NCBI GenBank assembly: GCA_029721435.1
Contig: CM056583.1
Location: forward strand, 93,997,575 to 94,061,574
Reading direction: 5' to 3'
Source: Gymnothorax reevesii
Taxonomy: Eukaryota; Chordata; Actinopteri; Anguilliformes; Muraenidae
Length of the DNA stretch: 64,000 nt
The notes below the pieces were generated by a model. That model searched no databases, had not been told where the DNA came from, and saw only the letters and a program-made list of their open reading frames with translations. Positions 48,481-59,394 of the stretch are shown here, one piece after another. Positions within the stretch are counted from its first letter, which is position 1. Every line of letters begins with the position of its first letter. The translations under genes and the position numbers were made by a program.

Positions 48481-49420
48481 GATAGAGGTTCAAAATGGCA
48501 GCTTCTAGTGGATCCGCGAAAAACTACATTATTTCATAACAGAATAACCCGTCTACTCCAAACAGGAAGTCGGCCATTTTGATTTTAACGTGCCATTCTT
48601 GCCTGATTTCCACATATTGTACTTCAACGCACTCCTCCCAGAGATTTCATCCATTCAAAACCAGATTTATGAAACATTGAAAGACCACGCTGATCAAAAC
48701 TTGTGCTCTGCAGGTCTGTAGGTCAGTGGGCGTTGCTGCTAACAGGAAGTGACCAGTAGTGACTTTCATTTGTACTGATGACACATAGTTGAACCCATCA
48801 ACTTCAGTCCCCCTGTACATCATGTAGAAGTTGCTTAAACTACTTTACGAATGCTGTGATGCTTCGAGTAATGGCGTCCGCGTGGCGATGCAGTGACAAT
48901 GGATCCCTCGCGATGAAAATACATTTGTGTTTTTGATGTTCTTAATGAATTCGTATCATCATGCAAATTGATCTGCCGGTCAAGGATGGTGAGCTCCAAC
49001 AATTGATTGGGGCAGTGCCCATGAGGGCAGCAAAATGCCTTGATAGCGCCCCCTTGAAATTTTGAAAAACCCCTCCCCATAAAGGTTTTTTTGGAATAGG
49101 AAAATGAAAATTGGTACACGTGTATATTGCCAATTCGAACAAAAAAAGTCTCTGGCACCTTCGGTCAATTCCAAACAGGAAGTCAGCCATTTTGATTTTA
49201 ATGTGTCATTTTGGCCCGATTTCCACATATTGCATTTTAACGAACTCATCCTAGCGATTCCGTCCAATCAACCTAATATTTATTTCAGATCATCAAGAGA
49301 CCATGCTGATCAAACGTAGCGCTCTGCACGTCTGTCGCTAAATGGGCCTGGCCGCCATGGTGTCCCCATTTCAGATGCCTCGCCAAACACATTCGAGCTG
49401 CTACCTCTCCCTCATACTTC
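48481..49420 (-). mobile_element. hAT-type element, duplicated fragment
   Basis: Nearly identical to 55501-56440 (offset 7020), differing at only a few bases such as those near 49250. It is the internal part of the 2.6-kb hAT family. Neither hAT terminus is present. It was carried here by the tandem duplication rather than by transposition. Confidence 0.92.
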
Positions 49421-50447
49421 CCCGTTCTAGGACCGCCACTGCTTGGGCCGGTGGGCGACAAATCTAAGTTTCGGCTCAGATTGGCCCAGGCTTAGACCCG
49501 GCCCGAGTACAGGCTCTGAGCAGCCTCTTGTTTTTATTTAAATAGGCACACGACGACATTGTGCAGCTTCAGTTTTATTTATTTAGGTAGATAAGCACAT
49601 TACATTGAATGAAAATCATAGATCACAGTCAATTGTTCACACACACTGCATGATCTCCTGAATAAATTTACTCACAGTAATGTAAGTTTGGTCTTACAAG
49701 CAAAACTCTTCTCACAGAGCTCGTATTTATAGGTCATGCCCATAGAGATAATAGAACCAGAGAGAACGAAGAAGTACCTTTGCTTAAGCCAATTTGCATG
49801 TTAGCTTCCTGCTTCAGCGTTTCCCAAGGATGCAAATTTGTGGCCAAAGACGGGCGATCTCCATAGACACCAATTGAAACGAGCACATTTTTCCTTGCCA
49901 AATAAAGCGAAAACAGAAGAAAATGTATTCGGTAATCCTTCATTATTTTGCCCTTTGTCTGACCCAAATGTTTGATGTTTTCAAGAGGGCCTGTAAAATA
50001 AGAACTGATACTTGGAGCTTGATGACAGCTCATGCACGAGTTTGGTTGTCCAGCTGCAGCAGTTCAGCCAATGAGTGTACAGTGCGTGCGCATCCCGGAT
50101 ACAGCGCTGCTCGTCATTTCCCCTCGAACACATTCGCTAATCCACACAGACGACACATTTTCTTGGCCATTTGTGCTGTGTAATCAGATTGGCAATCTTA
50201 TGAAATGGTGCCAGAAATAAACACCCATGGAACGCCATTTTATAGATGGCGTCGGTCAATTCCGTACTTCCTGGGCTGAAGTAGCTAGCCTAGCATCTCC
50301 CATTGAAAGTAATAGGGGTGGGACTTCCTCGCTCTCTCCAGTTCTATTACCTCCATGGTCATGCCAGAAGCGACAGTGGTAAGGAAGAACTCTAACCCCA
50401 GGAAAGAAAAAAATAATAATAATAATAATAATAATTTCGCAGAAGAA

Positions 50448-50845
<398 letters not shown>

Positions 50846-50858
50846 TATTTTGAGTAAT

Positions 50859-52765
50859 GGGCCCCTTTCCTGGGGTCCATAGTTTCACCCTAAACATTGT
50901 TGGCATTGTATCCAAGGGCTCTTTTCAAGATGGTTGCCGTTCCTTTGATTGCGGATATCTGTACTTCCTTGGTCCTTGGACAACCAGGGATGGCCTCCAT
51001 GAATTTCTTCAGGTTTTTTCTTCCCAAGTCCCGCTGCACTGGTATTATATCAATTTCCTTCAATGACAAAGTTGTTTTTAGGTCATTTTTTAAGTCATGG
51101 TTGGTATTACCAGTGGTTAGCCATTCAGGAGATTCTTCTTCTCCTTTCAGTAGTTTCGTAAAGGTCATGACATAGTGGTAATGTAGAGCAGTCATCATCT
51201 TCAGCCAAAAATTTGGGATTTTGTCTATTCCTGGCGTCTTAAGGTTACAATATTTGTTGAGTTTCTTCCTTTTCTTCTTCTGCTAGTACGATTGTGGGCA
51301 TTTGTTGTTTGTCTCTGTTTTTTTCTTTAGTGATTTCAGCCCACTGGTTCTCCTGATGATGTTTTGGGTCTTCAAATGGTGGCCTCCAGTATCCTTCTAT
51401 TTGTTCCCTCGTTGGTGGTTCTCGCACTTCTATAGAGTCTTTCGCTATAGTTCTATAGACTGTTCTTGGGTTTTCAGTAAACTGCTTATTGATCTGTTTC
51501 GATATTATTTTTCTCTCCTTATTCTTTATTTGTGCAGCTAAGGCTTTAATCAGGGATTGGTGTTCTGCCAGGCGTCCACCAAGCTGGTCGTCGCTTATGT
51601 TATATCTTCTTTTTATTGCGTTAATTTTACGGGTGAGATTCTTTGTATGTTTTTGGTCATTTCTAAAAGTCGCAATTTGAGAGATTTAAGCTCTCAGCTT
51701 GTGGATTTTCTGATTTAGCTTCTTTTTCCAGGGTGGTTCGGTCTTAATTTTCCTGTTCCCTTTTTCTCTGCTTTCTTTATGTTTTGGGGTTAGCTTAGTC
51801 TGTATGAACCATGCAGCACTGTAGTTTACATAATTCTACTCCGTGAGCGTGGCGTCTGCTGGAACCAGTCTTCCACGGCCAGCGTTCACCCTGCATAATA
51901 ATGCTTTGAACTTTTTGTTTTGTTTTAATGTAATCAGTTTAGGACGTTCCATCATGCTCATTGTTCGGGTTTCTTCAATTTTGTTGGCTAGTTGTTCTTC
52001 CAACTCTAATTGCTCTAACTCTGTGCGCGGCAGCAGCTCTCCAGATTCCTGAGTTGGTATGGGGCTCCTTTGACACTGTCCCTCAGGAGTTTGTGATTGC
52101 TCCATTTCTGGTTCAGTATCTGCCAATGGGGAGGCAGGTGGCCCAAGTGAGGTTGCTCTGGGGAATAGTTCTTGAGGATCTTTTGGCTGTCGTTCTGGCA
52201 CCCCTAGGGGCTCAGCACAGGGACAGATTTTATTGTTGATTTGGTTGATTACTGCCGCTCGCATCCACTCTAATTCTTTTTCTGTGAAGTATTTTTGTAA
52301 TAGGGTGTTGTGTCTTTGAGTGGTGAGTTTGCTTCTGGGTGTGTCTCGTTTACTAGGGCAGTGGTGATTGAAGATCCGTTGCCATTCCCGACATCTCTCT
52401 CTCTGATTGGTGTATTTTGCTTTTGCATACTCTGTCGCCCAGAGCAACACCCATTTCTCCTCCATTGTCCATTGGCTCCGTGCAAATTTCTGCTGGTCTT
52501 TCTCTCCTCTGGCTTGGAAATCCGCTTCCGCTTGTTTACGAGCCTCCTCCTTAATCTTTGTCATTTCTTCATTTGTCAGATACCTATGAATTTGGGAAGC
52601 GATGGAGGCTAGTTTGGCGGTCGTGGTGGCTTCCTTCTTCTCAGGTGGTAGGTCCGCTTCCTTTATTTGCTCCTCAAATACAAGGTCCTTCCGCCTGCCC
52701 CACTTCTCATGCCTAGAGTAGGCAAAGCAGTGGAAAATTTCTCTCTTCTCCTCGATTGACCAGGT
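50859..52765 (-). mobile_element. internally deleted non-LTR retrotransposon within zinc-finger array, copy 2
   Basis: Duplicate of the element at 44945-46846, carried along with the segmental duplication. The only length change is an extra TGTTT-type 5-bp repeat unit near 51917, which changes the frame used by the fused protein. Confidence 0.7.
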
Positions 52766-54223
52766 TATAATTTCACCTGTATGAATTCTATGGTGGGATT
52801 TGAAAGCAGATTTCTCTGAAAAGCTCTTCTCACACTGAACACATTTGTAGGGCTTTTTACCTGTATGAAGTCTCTGGTGAAAATTTAAACGGCTTTTCTG
52901 AAAAAAACTCCTCACACACTGATCACATTTGTAAAGTTTTTCACCTGTATGAATTCTCTGGTGGGAATTTAAATGGGTTTTCTGAGAAAAACTCCTCTCA
53001 CACTGATCACATTTATAGGGCTTTTCACCAGTATGAATTCTCTGGTGGGATTTGAAATCAGATTTCCATAAAAAGCTCTTCTCACACTGATCACATTTGT
53101 AGGGTTTCTCACCTGTATGAATTTTCTGGTGGGAAGTTAAATGGCTTTTCTGAGAAAAACTCTTCTCACACTGATCACATTTGAAGGGCTTTTCACCTGT
53201 ATGAATTCTCTGGTGGCAATTGAAATGGCCTTTCTGAGAGAAGCTCTTCTCACACTGATCACATTTGTAGAGCTTTTCACCTGTATGAAATCTCTTGTGG
53301 CAATTTAAATGGCATTTCTGTGAAAAGCTCTTCTCACACTCATCACATTTGTAGGGCTTTCCACCTGTATGAATTCTCTGGTGGGATTTTAAATCAGATT
53401 TCTGTGAAAAGCTCTTCTCACACTCATCACATTCGTAGGGCTTTTCACCTGTATGAATTCTCTGGTGGGATTTTAAATCAGATTTCTGAGAGAAACTCTT
53501 CCCACACTGATCACATTTGTAGGGCTCTTCATCTGCATGTATTCTTGTTAGGTCATTTAAATGATATTTATTCATAAAACACTTCTCATGCTGAGAGCAG
53601 GGCTGGGTTATTTTCATTATATCTATTACCACACTTTGGATTAATTCTGACTGTTTTTTCCCTGATTTTTTATCATTTGTGTTGGGCTCTCCTGCGCACT
53701 GCCATGGTTCTCTCTGTCCTTTTCCATCAACACCGGCTACGTTAAGCTCAGTATTCATGAGATCACTCACTGCACCTTCACTGGATTCAAACTTCACTTT
53801 ATCACATTTAATATCAACACGCTTAACATCTTGCAAGACATTAACGTGTTCAACCTTAATATAGTCTCCATAATCGGTTTCAGTTTTGATCTGGTCAGGA
53901 TGCAGATGGGTTTTATAGGCCAGCTCTGTAAAGTCTAGGCTCTCGGTCTTTAGATCCCCAGTGTTGCTGGGGCTCAGATCAGCTTCTGTTTTTATCACTG
54001 ATGCTTGTGTGTGATGTAAATCACTGACCCTGCTGTTTGCAGTAACACACTCTGGCTCCAGTGAGTCTAGTCCTGGTGCAGTGCATTTCGTCTCTGACTC
54101 TGCCATGTGGACAGACTCCAGTCCATGTAGGTCCTCTTCTTTCTCTTTGATCCGGTGCCGCGCGGGGAGCTCTGGTAGGGTCGTCTCAGTGTCCTGTCTC
54201 AGACGGACTCCTGCCTGCATCAT
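51836..54223 (-). CDS. C2H2 zinc-finger protein fused to retrotransposon sequence, copy 2 (795 aa)
   Basis: Paralogue of the gene at 45881-48304 with the same architecture: acidic, SUMO-site-rich N-terminus, one degenerate and nine canonical fingers, then retrotransposon-derived tail. The acceptor puts the exon start at 54256. I see one amino-acid change before the tail (Asn201 to Asp) and one silent change (Gly codon near residue 168). The 5-bp insertion near 51917 shifts the end: after LITLKQ, copy 1 continues KVQSIIMQ while copy 2 continues NKKFKALL and stops about 12 residues earlier. Near-identity means both copies may be functional, both may be recent passengers, or one may be an assembly artefact. 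Confidence 0.85.
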   Translation of the reverse strand: MMQAGVRLRQDTETTLPELPARHRIKEKEEDLHGLESVHMAESETKCTAPGLDSLEPECVTANSRVSDLHHTQASVIKTEADLSPSNTGDLKTESLDFTELAYKTHLHPDQIKTETDYGDYIKVEHVNVLQDVKRVDIKCDKVKFESSEGAVSDLMNTELNVAGVDGKGQREPWQCAGEPNTNDKKSGKKQSELIQSVVIDIMKITQPCSQHEKCFMNKYHLNDLTRIHADEEPYKCDQCGKSFSQKSDLKSHQRIHTGEKPYECDECEKSFSQKSDLKSHQRIHTGGKPYKCDECEKSFSQKCHLNCHKRFHTGEKLYKCDQCEKSFSQKGHFNCHQRIHTGEKPFKCDQCEKSFSQKSHLTSHQKIHTGEKPYKCDQCEKSFLWKSDFKSHQRIHTGEKPYKCDQCERSFSQKTHLNSHQRIHTGEKLYKCDQCVRSFFQKSRLNFHQRLHTGKKPYKCVQCEKSFSEKSAFKSHHRIHTGEIITWSIEEKREIFHCFAYSRHEKWGRRKDLVFEEQIKEADLPPEKKEATTTAKLASIASQIHRYLTNEEMTKIKEEARKQAEADFQARGEKDQQKFARSQWTMEEKWVLLWATEYAKAKYTNQRERCREWQRIFNHHCPSKRDTPRSKLTTQRHNTLLQKYFTEKELEWMRAAVINQINNKICPCAEPLGVPERQPKDPQELFPRATSLGPPASPLADTEPEMEQSQTPEGQCQRSPIPTQESGELLPRTELEQLELEEQLANKIEETRTMSMMERPKLITLKQNKKFKALLCRVNAGRGRLVPADATLTE

Positions 54224-54377
54224 TCTGCTGATCTGATGTGTTCAGAAGTGCAGCTCCTGTGGGGAAATGGAGGAAGGGATTTTAACTTTAAACTGAACAA
54301 TCGAGATGAAATAAATACTTTTTCCACAAAGTTTGGATGATTCCAGCAATCTAATCTTTTACTTTTTTTTATATTCT

Positions 54378-55008
54378 CACTCATCTGTCAACCTAAACCT
54401 AACTAAATAATTCGTAACAGCTCACTCAATTGCTACACCAGGGTCACAAATGGAAGTTGACCAAAGGTAAATTTAGCACTGATATTCAGAAATATTTCTT
54501 CACCCGAAGAGTAATTTCAATGTGGAATAGCTTGCCTGACCATATTGTTGAGGCATAGACCTTGGGGGTTTTCAAGAGCAGGCTTGACTTAAAGCTAGAT
54601 ACCATTGAGTCATTGAGTATCTGAAGGGATATATTCACAATAGTACAAAGAAACTGGCAAGCTTAGTTGGGCTGAAAGGCCTGTTCTTGCCATTCATGTC
54701 ACGTTATGTTAATTTTCACTTTCGACTGAAGTAGTCAAACATAAATCTGCGTCATTCCACTTACACCCGCAAATAAGTGCTTGGCATAACAATAAGTTAC
54801 ATTACGTTTGAAGCGATGTCAAGCAGTTAATTTTCATAATATAAACAAGAAGAAATAGATGTAGACACCTGCAGACATAAAGCAGCTCTTTTTATAAACA
54901 CGGTTGCACGACTATATCACTAGATGGCACCCCCGCATCAGTTATTGAACATTCACAAGCAAGCAGAGCTGGAACACAGTCTAAAATATTGGCGAGTTCA
55001 CTCCTATC
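54378..55008. other. unique spacer with possible small LINE fragment
   Basis: Present only after unit copy 2. The segment about 54455-54715 resembles a 3'-end fragment of a LINE (FTRRVISMWNSLPDHIVEA-like frame on the plus strand). An ACTAGATGGC word near 54920 also occurs near 22590. No gene. Confidence 0.4.
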
Positions 55009-57336
55009 CAGTGGCGGTTTGTCAATAGCTGTCCCATCCAAAATTCAACAGAGGAAGTCCACTTAAGCATACCAAAATTTGTCATTAAATTATAAAAAAT
55101 AACCGATAAAATGATTTATTTTTTTCCGCACAATGATAGCCTGTCAGCACGAGTCACCATTAAATAAAGGAGTTTCACACAATTTATTAATCAATAGATA
55201 TGTTGTGAATACATAATTTCTTAACGCAGGGGCGCCGGTCTAATGGGAGTCAATGCAAGTCCTTCAACTTTTGCCCAGCATGTGACCTGAGGCTTCTTTC
55301 CGATTGGCCGCTTCAACTTTGCCTGCGGGGCGCAGAGAATTGCGCCCCGGACACTCCCATTTTGATTGGCAGCGAATTAGTATTAGTTTCTGTGATTCTC
55401 CTCCTCATGTGACTGGACAATGACAGCTGCCAATCAATACGTCACCGCAGCAGATGTGATTTACTCATGCGCAAATATCAAACACGCTCATTCTCTGTCT
55501 GATAGAGGTTCAAAATGGCAGCTTCTAGTGGATCCGCGAAAAACTACATTATTTCATAACAGAATAACCCGTCTACTCCAAACAGGAAGTCGGCCATTTT
55601 GATTTTAACGTGCCATTCTTGCCTGATTTCCACATATTGTACTTCAACGCACTCCTCCCAGAGATTTCATCCATTCAAAACCAGATTTATGAAACATTGA
55701 AAGACCACGCTGATCAAAACTTGTGCTCTGCAGGTCTGTAGGTCAGTGGGCGTTGCTGCTAACAGGAAGTGACCAGTAGTGACTTTCATTTGTACTGATG
55801 ACACATAGTTGAACCCATCAACTTCAGTCCCCCTGTACATCATGTAGAAGTTGCTTAAACTACTTTACGAATGCTGTGATGCTTCGAGTAATGGCGTCCG
55901 CGTGGCGATGCAGTGACAATGGATCCCTCGCGATGAAAATACATTTGTGTTTTTGATGTTCTTAATGAATTCGTATCATCATGCAAATTGATCTGCCGGT
56001 CAAGGATGGTGAGCTCCAACAATTGATTGGGGCAGTGCCCATGAGGGCAGCAAAATGCCTTGATAGCGCCCCCTTGAAATTTTGAAAAACCCCTCCCCAT
56101 AAAGGTTTTTTTGGAATAGGAAAATGAAAATTGGTACACGTGTATATTGCCAATTCGAACAAAAAAAGTCTCTGGCACCTTCGGTCAATTCCAAACAGGA
56201 AGTCAGCCATTTTGATTTTAATGTGTCATTTTGGCCCGATTTCCACATATTGCATTTTAACGAACTCCTCCAAGCGATTCCGTCCAATCAACCTAATATT
56301 TATTTCAGATCATCAAGAGACCATGCTGATCAAACGTAGCGCTCTGCACGTCTGTCGCTAAATGGGCCTGGCCGCCATGGTGTCCCCATTTCAGATGCCT
56401 CGCCAAACACATTCGAGCTGCTACCTCTCCCTCATACTTCATCCAAATGGATTCAAAATTCCTGTACATGGTAAAAGCTCCACCCTGAACGCCTTGATGT
56501 GCTGCTAAACGATCTACCTCATCATGCCCCCTCATGGAAACAGAAAATGCCATATTTTACGTTGAAATTGGCCGATTTGCTCAAAACTTCACATTTGTGC
56601 TTAGGATCTGCCCCTGAATGTACCTGCCCAAATTTGGTTACACTTTGAGCGACTTCTGGTGGATGAAGTATCAACTTATCATAATTCCTTCAGCTTTGTC
56701 CGATTCGCTCTACACTTTCTCTCAGGTTGGGGCCGGCACTTGACCTGTCCAATGGTCACGAGTGCACAGCTGCACCCGTCAGGATCTCACCACAAACCCC
56801 AACGTGCGCATGGGGGCGAGGGCCCATTCAACGCTGCTTGCAGCGTTAATTTTTTAACTAAAATTGCAGTGATCCAGGTCTAAAACTTCCTGTAAACATT
56901 TGTTTTTATGTTATCAATTAAATAAACCACATATATACCATTAATTAATAATTTCATCCTGTTAAGTACAGTGGGACCTGTTGGTCACACTTTCTGTGAA
57001 ATCTCATTAATGTATGTAAATATGTAATGTACCACAGCTGTAAGGTGCTGGAAAGACATAAAAATACAGCTTAAATCCTTGAAAAGTGCTTGAATTTCAC
57101 TTTGTAAAAGGTGTACGAAGCCTGTAGACCGCATTACAGTGCTGTGTTTTTAGATTTTTGATTTCTTGTTTTTCTGTTTAACTATGTTCCATTTATTATT
57201 TGCATCTTTACAAAACATCAAAATCCCAGTTAGTTGGTGGAATCTTTAACATGACTGCTTTTACAATCAATCTGTAAGTAATGTCAGGACATAGTGATCT
57301 GTAGACATGTGGGATACATTGTCAATTCATAATAAA
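55009..57336 (-). mobile_element. hAT-type element, copy 2, inverted relative to 27339-29908
   Basis: It starts at the terminal CAGTGGCGG (55009) and follows the reverse complement of the 27-30 kb copy to about 57170. It has an extra or replaced block at about 57172-57315 and matches again at TTGTCAATTCATAATAAA. The other terminus was not found. It lacks the 203-bp MITE present in copy 1. Together the two copies form a 2-kb inverted repeat about 25 kb apart. Confidence 0.85.
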
Positions 57337-57812
57337 CAAGAAGAGCACCGCCAACGGTGCATAATACGCCCGTCATGAACATGGATCAGGAAGTGGACAG
57401 ACAACATGATACCAATATCCAACAGACAACAGCCCCATGTGAGCTTTGACCTTTGTCCGTGACCTTGACCTTGGAGGGAGGGCCGTAAACATGATACGCG
57501 ACACTCCGCTCATTGATGGTACACGTGTGTGTGAAATATCATGGATGTATCTGAAGCGGTTGAGAAGTTATGCTCCGGACAAGCCCCATCTGGGCCCCAT
57601 GTGACCTTTGACCTTTGCCAGTGACCTTGACCTTGACCGGGTGAACGAAATCATGGTGCGCGACACAGCGCCTAGTGATGGTGCACATGCATGTGAAGTA
57701 TCACAAATGTAGCTCAAGCGGCTCAGGAGTTATGCCCCGGACAAGAAATTGCTAACAGACGGACGGACGGACGGGGGTGATGACATAATACGTCCCGTCT
57801 TAAGACGGGCGT
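57337..57812. mobile_element. unclassified 476-bp insertion with TGACCTTTGACCTT repeats
   Basis: It is flanked by ATAATAAA at 57329-57336 and 57813-57820. The hAT copy at 27.5 kb has a single ATAATAAA at the same spot (reverse strand), confirming an insertion. Inside are repeated GTGACCTTTGACCTTTG and GTGACCTTGACCTTGA segments, a GACGGACGGACGG run, and ACGCCCGTC near the left matched by GACGGGCGT at the right end. The terminal inverted repeats are not at the very ends, so the class is open. Confidence 0.7.
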
Positions 57813-57820
57813 ATAATAAA

Positions 57821-58360
57821 AAGGTGACTTTTTCCACGTTGCCTTTTGCAAAGTTAACTAAATGTGACAGTTTCATTTTTTATATTCCAAAGGATGCAAG
57901 TATACCCCAAAGAATTCTTCAATTTTGTTGACTGCCTGCTTTGTGTAGTTCCGGATCACTCCAAGAGAGGGGTCATCTCAAACAGTGTTCTCGGGATAAT
58001 TGTTTTTCGGCTCAAAGAACTAAATACTTGGTCTTGTAAAAGTAAAAAAAAAAAAACAGGTTTTCAACAGTGAATGAAAGTATTTATTTATTAGATATCG
58101 TTTTTTGCCATTGAAATTTACAGTAAAATTTGGTATTGTACAGTAATATATTGTAATAAGAATGTCTGGATACAGCAAATAACTTGAACTTTTAAATGCA
58201 GTATTAAATTAAATTTTTTCAAACGTTCAATATTTAATAAATAAATATTTTAATGAGATGACCTATTAAGCTGCCCTTTTCAATTTTTTTTTTTTATTTG
58301 GAGGGGGGGGGGGGGGGGGGTCATCGCTTACACTTTGCCTATGCAGTTACATTACACATT
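57821..58360. other. AT-rich sequence with G-run
   Basis: No coding signal. A run of about 18-20 G lies at 58302-58320. Confidence 0.5.
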
Positions 58361-58368
58361 ATTACTAC

Positions 58369-58902
58369 CAGGGGCGTTGATTTAACTGGGAGTTGGTGGG
58401 GTCTTTGACACGGCCTTAATGAGAATTAGTCCTGGCCAGTTCTCAATTATTTTCCTACATCGACGCGTTTTCAAATGAACGTAATTGGCAACTGAAGACA
58501 CAGTTCCTCTCTATATGCGATTTAACTCTACTCTTTAAGTGTTGATGCAACCCTGAACTTTTTGCAGTCCATAATGAACAGGTGCTGCTTGTTCTCTCCG
58601 ATTAAGTAAGACTGCAATCGGTCATCGGGATGCGTATTTGCTGTGTTTAAATCAACGTTATTCGAAATTGCTTTCCTGTCGACTCACAGGCAAGCAGTAA
58701 ATTAATTTTTTGAACTTAATTTACCCCTCCGTATCATCGCTGGATGCTGTTAGATCGCATAGAGGAACCATGTCTTCAGTTGCCAATTACGATCATTTGA
58801 AAACGCGTCGATTATGGAAAATAATTGAGAACTGGCCAGGACTAATTGTCATAAAGGCCGTGTCAAAGTCCCCACCAAATCCCAGTTAAATCTATGCCCC
58901 TG
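58369..58902. mobile_element. hAT-type MITE with long inverted repeats, 534 bp
   Basis: Arms of about 170 bp start CAGGGGC and share GATTTAACTGGGA and TTTGACACGGCCTT, then CTGGCCAGTTCTCAATTATT. The 8-bp duplication ATTACTAC lies at 58361-58368 and 58903-58910. The centre (about 58545-58720) is unique. Confidence 0.93.
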
Positions 58903-58910
58903 ATTACTAC

Positions 58911-59246
58911 CATAGACCATTGTCATTTACATTATTTGAAATTTTATATTATCATCAATATGCACTTAATCAATGCAGAATTTACCTGGAAAAATCAAAT
59001 TCATTCAACAACACCTTAAATGCTTACAGAACACAAATATATTTTCCAAAAAAACATTAATTTTTTTACTTAAATAATATATGTTAAATATAACATTTAT
59101 ATTAAATATGATCTACCATATGTTCCAAATTAGGTTGTTTTCTTGGAAAGCTTCAAAGGCATGAGCTATACCACTCCATTAACCTTTGACTCGCATTCTA
59201 ATACAGAACTCCTATTGATCAATGTGTTTGACTCAAGTTAGAATAA
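58911..59246. other. AT-rich, no feature recognised
   Basis: No open frame or repeat boundary. Confidence 0.4.
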
Positions 59247-59394
59247 AGGAATAAGTCCCGAGAAGCAGTGGGTTACAGTGATTTTATAACGGCGGAGGGG
59301 CGTTCTAAGGCATGACACGCAGCGGAGCGCCTTAGTGCCCCTCCGCCGTTATAAAATCACTGTAACCCACTGCTTCGAGGAGCTTATTCCTTTT
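59247..59394. repeat. large perfect-type hairpin, arms about 62 bp
   Basis: AGGAATAAG...GAAGCAGTGGGTTACAGTG and TTTTATAACGGCGGAGGGGC are mirrored after a short loop near 59312-59328, with only scattered mismatches. Possibly a foldback MITE. Flanking duplications are unclear: TA-rich on both sides. Confidence 0.85.
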
